This document shows, piece after piece, positions 63,732-64,000 of a stretch of 64,000 nucleotides of DNA (position 1 is its first letter; each line of letters starts with the position of its first letter). The notes below the pieces were generated by a model. That model was not told where the DNA came from, made no database searches, and was given only the letters and a program-made list of their open reading frames with translations. The DNA is taken from assembly GCF_964026565.1 (NCBI RefSeq), contig NZ_OZ032162.1, positions 1,550,001 to 1,614,000 of the forward strand. Reading direction: 5' to 3'. Position numbers and translations under genes: made by a program. The DNA is from Rickettsia endosymbiont of Ceutorhynchus obstrictus. Lineage in GTDB: Bacteria; Pseudomonadota; Alphaproteobacteria; Rickettsiales; Rickettsiaceae.

Positions 63732-64000
63732 ATGAAATTATATAGTTTTGCCGAGCATCTCTCAGAGCTAAAAACTCGATTATTTAGAATAATCGCTATT
63801 TTTATTATTACTTTTATTATTTGTTATTATTTTAGCGATAATATATATAGTTTTTTATTACGGCCTTTGGCAAAATTAAGTCACGATAATTTAAGGAATA
63901 TCATTTATACCGGTCTTACCGAAGCATTTTTTACTTATATAAAACTTTCGGCTTTTTCTGCCTTACTAATTATTATTCCGGTTATAGCAATTGAATGCTA
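63732..64000 (+). CDS. tatC: Sec-independent protein translocase TatC (5' part)
   Basis: TatC is the signal-peptide receptor of the twin-arginine translocase in the inner membrane. The window holds the first 89 codons, beginning MKLYSFAEHLSELKTRLFRI, which matches the family's conserved N-terminal HLxELRxR motif. The first membrane helix (about 20-38) and the periplasmic loop with NIIYTGLTEAFFTYIKLSAFSALLIIIP (conserved TEAF..YIK) are visible. The gene runs off the right edge. The ATG follows the CvpA stop by 20 bases. Confidence 0.95.
   Translation, partial: MKLYSFAEHLSELKTRLFRIIAIFIITFIICYYFSDNIYSFLLRPLAKLSHDNLRNIIYTGLTEAFFTYIKLSAFSALLIIIPVIAIEC

Overview
The window is chromosomal DNA of a Rickettsia (Alphaproteobacteria, Rickettsiales). 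The evidence is strong A+T bias, a 17-kDa genus-type lipoprotein antigen gene, two OmpB-type protein-lysine methyltransferase genes, a Rickettsia palindromic element (RPE-1 type) spliced in frame into a protein gene, and the rearranged str operon known from this genus (rpsL-rpsG-fusA without tuf, joined to tRNA-Trp-secE-nusG-rplKAJL-rpoBC). The 17-kDa antigen differs clearly from my memory of the spotted-fever form, so a divergent lineage is likely, but the species cannot be fixed from sequence reading alone.

Layout. Positions 1-6.7 kb hold rplS, nth, a monothiol glutaredoxin, a serine esterase, glyA and a DUF2461 protein. Positions 6.7-23.8 kb are the minus-strand transcription/translation superoperon: rpsL, rpsG, fusA, tRNA-Trp, secE, nusG, rplK, rplA, rplJ, rplL, rpoB, rpoC. 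Positions 24-42.6 kb carry envelope and transport genes: an amino-acid ABC permease, a secreted carbonic-anhydrase-like protein, waaA, an acyltransferase, aspartate aminotransferase, a TPR-methyltransferase, mlaA-mlaC, psd, pssA, an HlyD-type protein, a copper chaperone, tadA, a CDF transporter, the 17-kDa antigen, a PEBP protein and a zinc-ribbon membrane protein. Positions 42.6-49 kb hold znuC, recF, one lysine methyltransferase and clpB. Positions 49.1-57.4 kb are an accessory segment: a 703-residue protein with a SopB-like CX5R phosphatase signature, an acetoacetyl-CoA reductase, a TPR protein, and an NLR-like gene (leucine-rich repeats, P-loop NTPase, TPR) broken by one in-frame amber codon. 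The window closes with a cysteine-less SCO1 homologue, the second methyltransferase, an outer-membrane beta-barrel protein, a TerC protein, an AlgH protein, a CvpA protein and the start of tatC.

Nearly every intergenic gap is filled with short palindromic and MITE-like repeats. At least four classes are visible: (a) nested hairpins that begin GTCAT and end ATGAC or ATCCAG; (b) elements with GGCGTTGTTGCATGG ends and, in a clean case, a 9-bp target duplication; (c) a 188-189 bp element with 20-bp inverted ends and 5-bp duplications, present four times and always inserted at the apex of a class (a) hairpin; (d) a 146-bp element with 25-bp inverted ends. Two RPE-1 copies and four copies of a roughly 128-bp palindromic element are also present. 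These repeats have entered gaps inside otherwise conserved operons (rplL-rpoB, rpoB-rpoC, nusG-rplK, psd-pssA) and supply the last codons and stop of nth.

The leading candidates for undescribed biology are the NLR-like gene, the CX5R phosphatase-like protein beside it, and the layered, target-specific small transposons.
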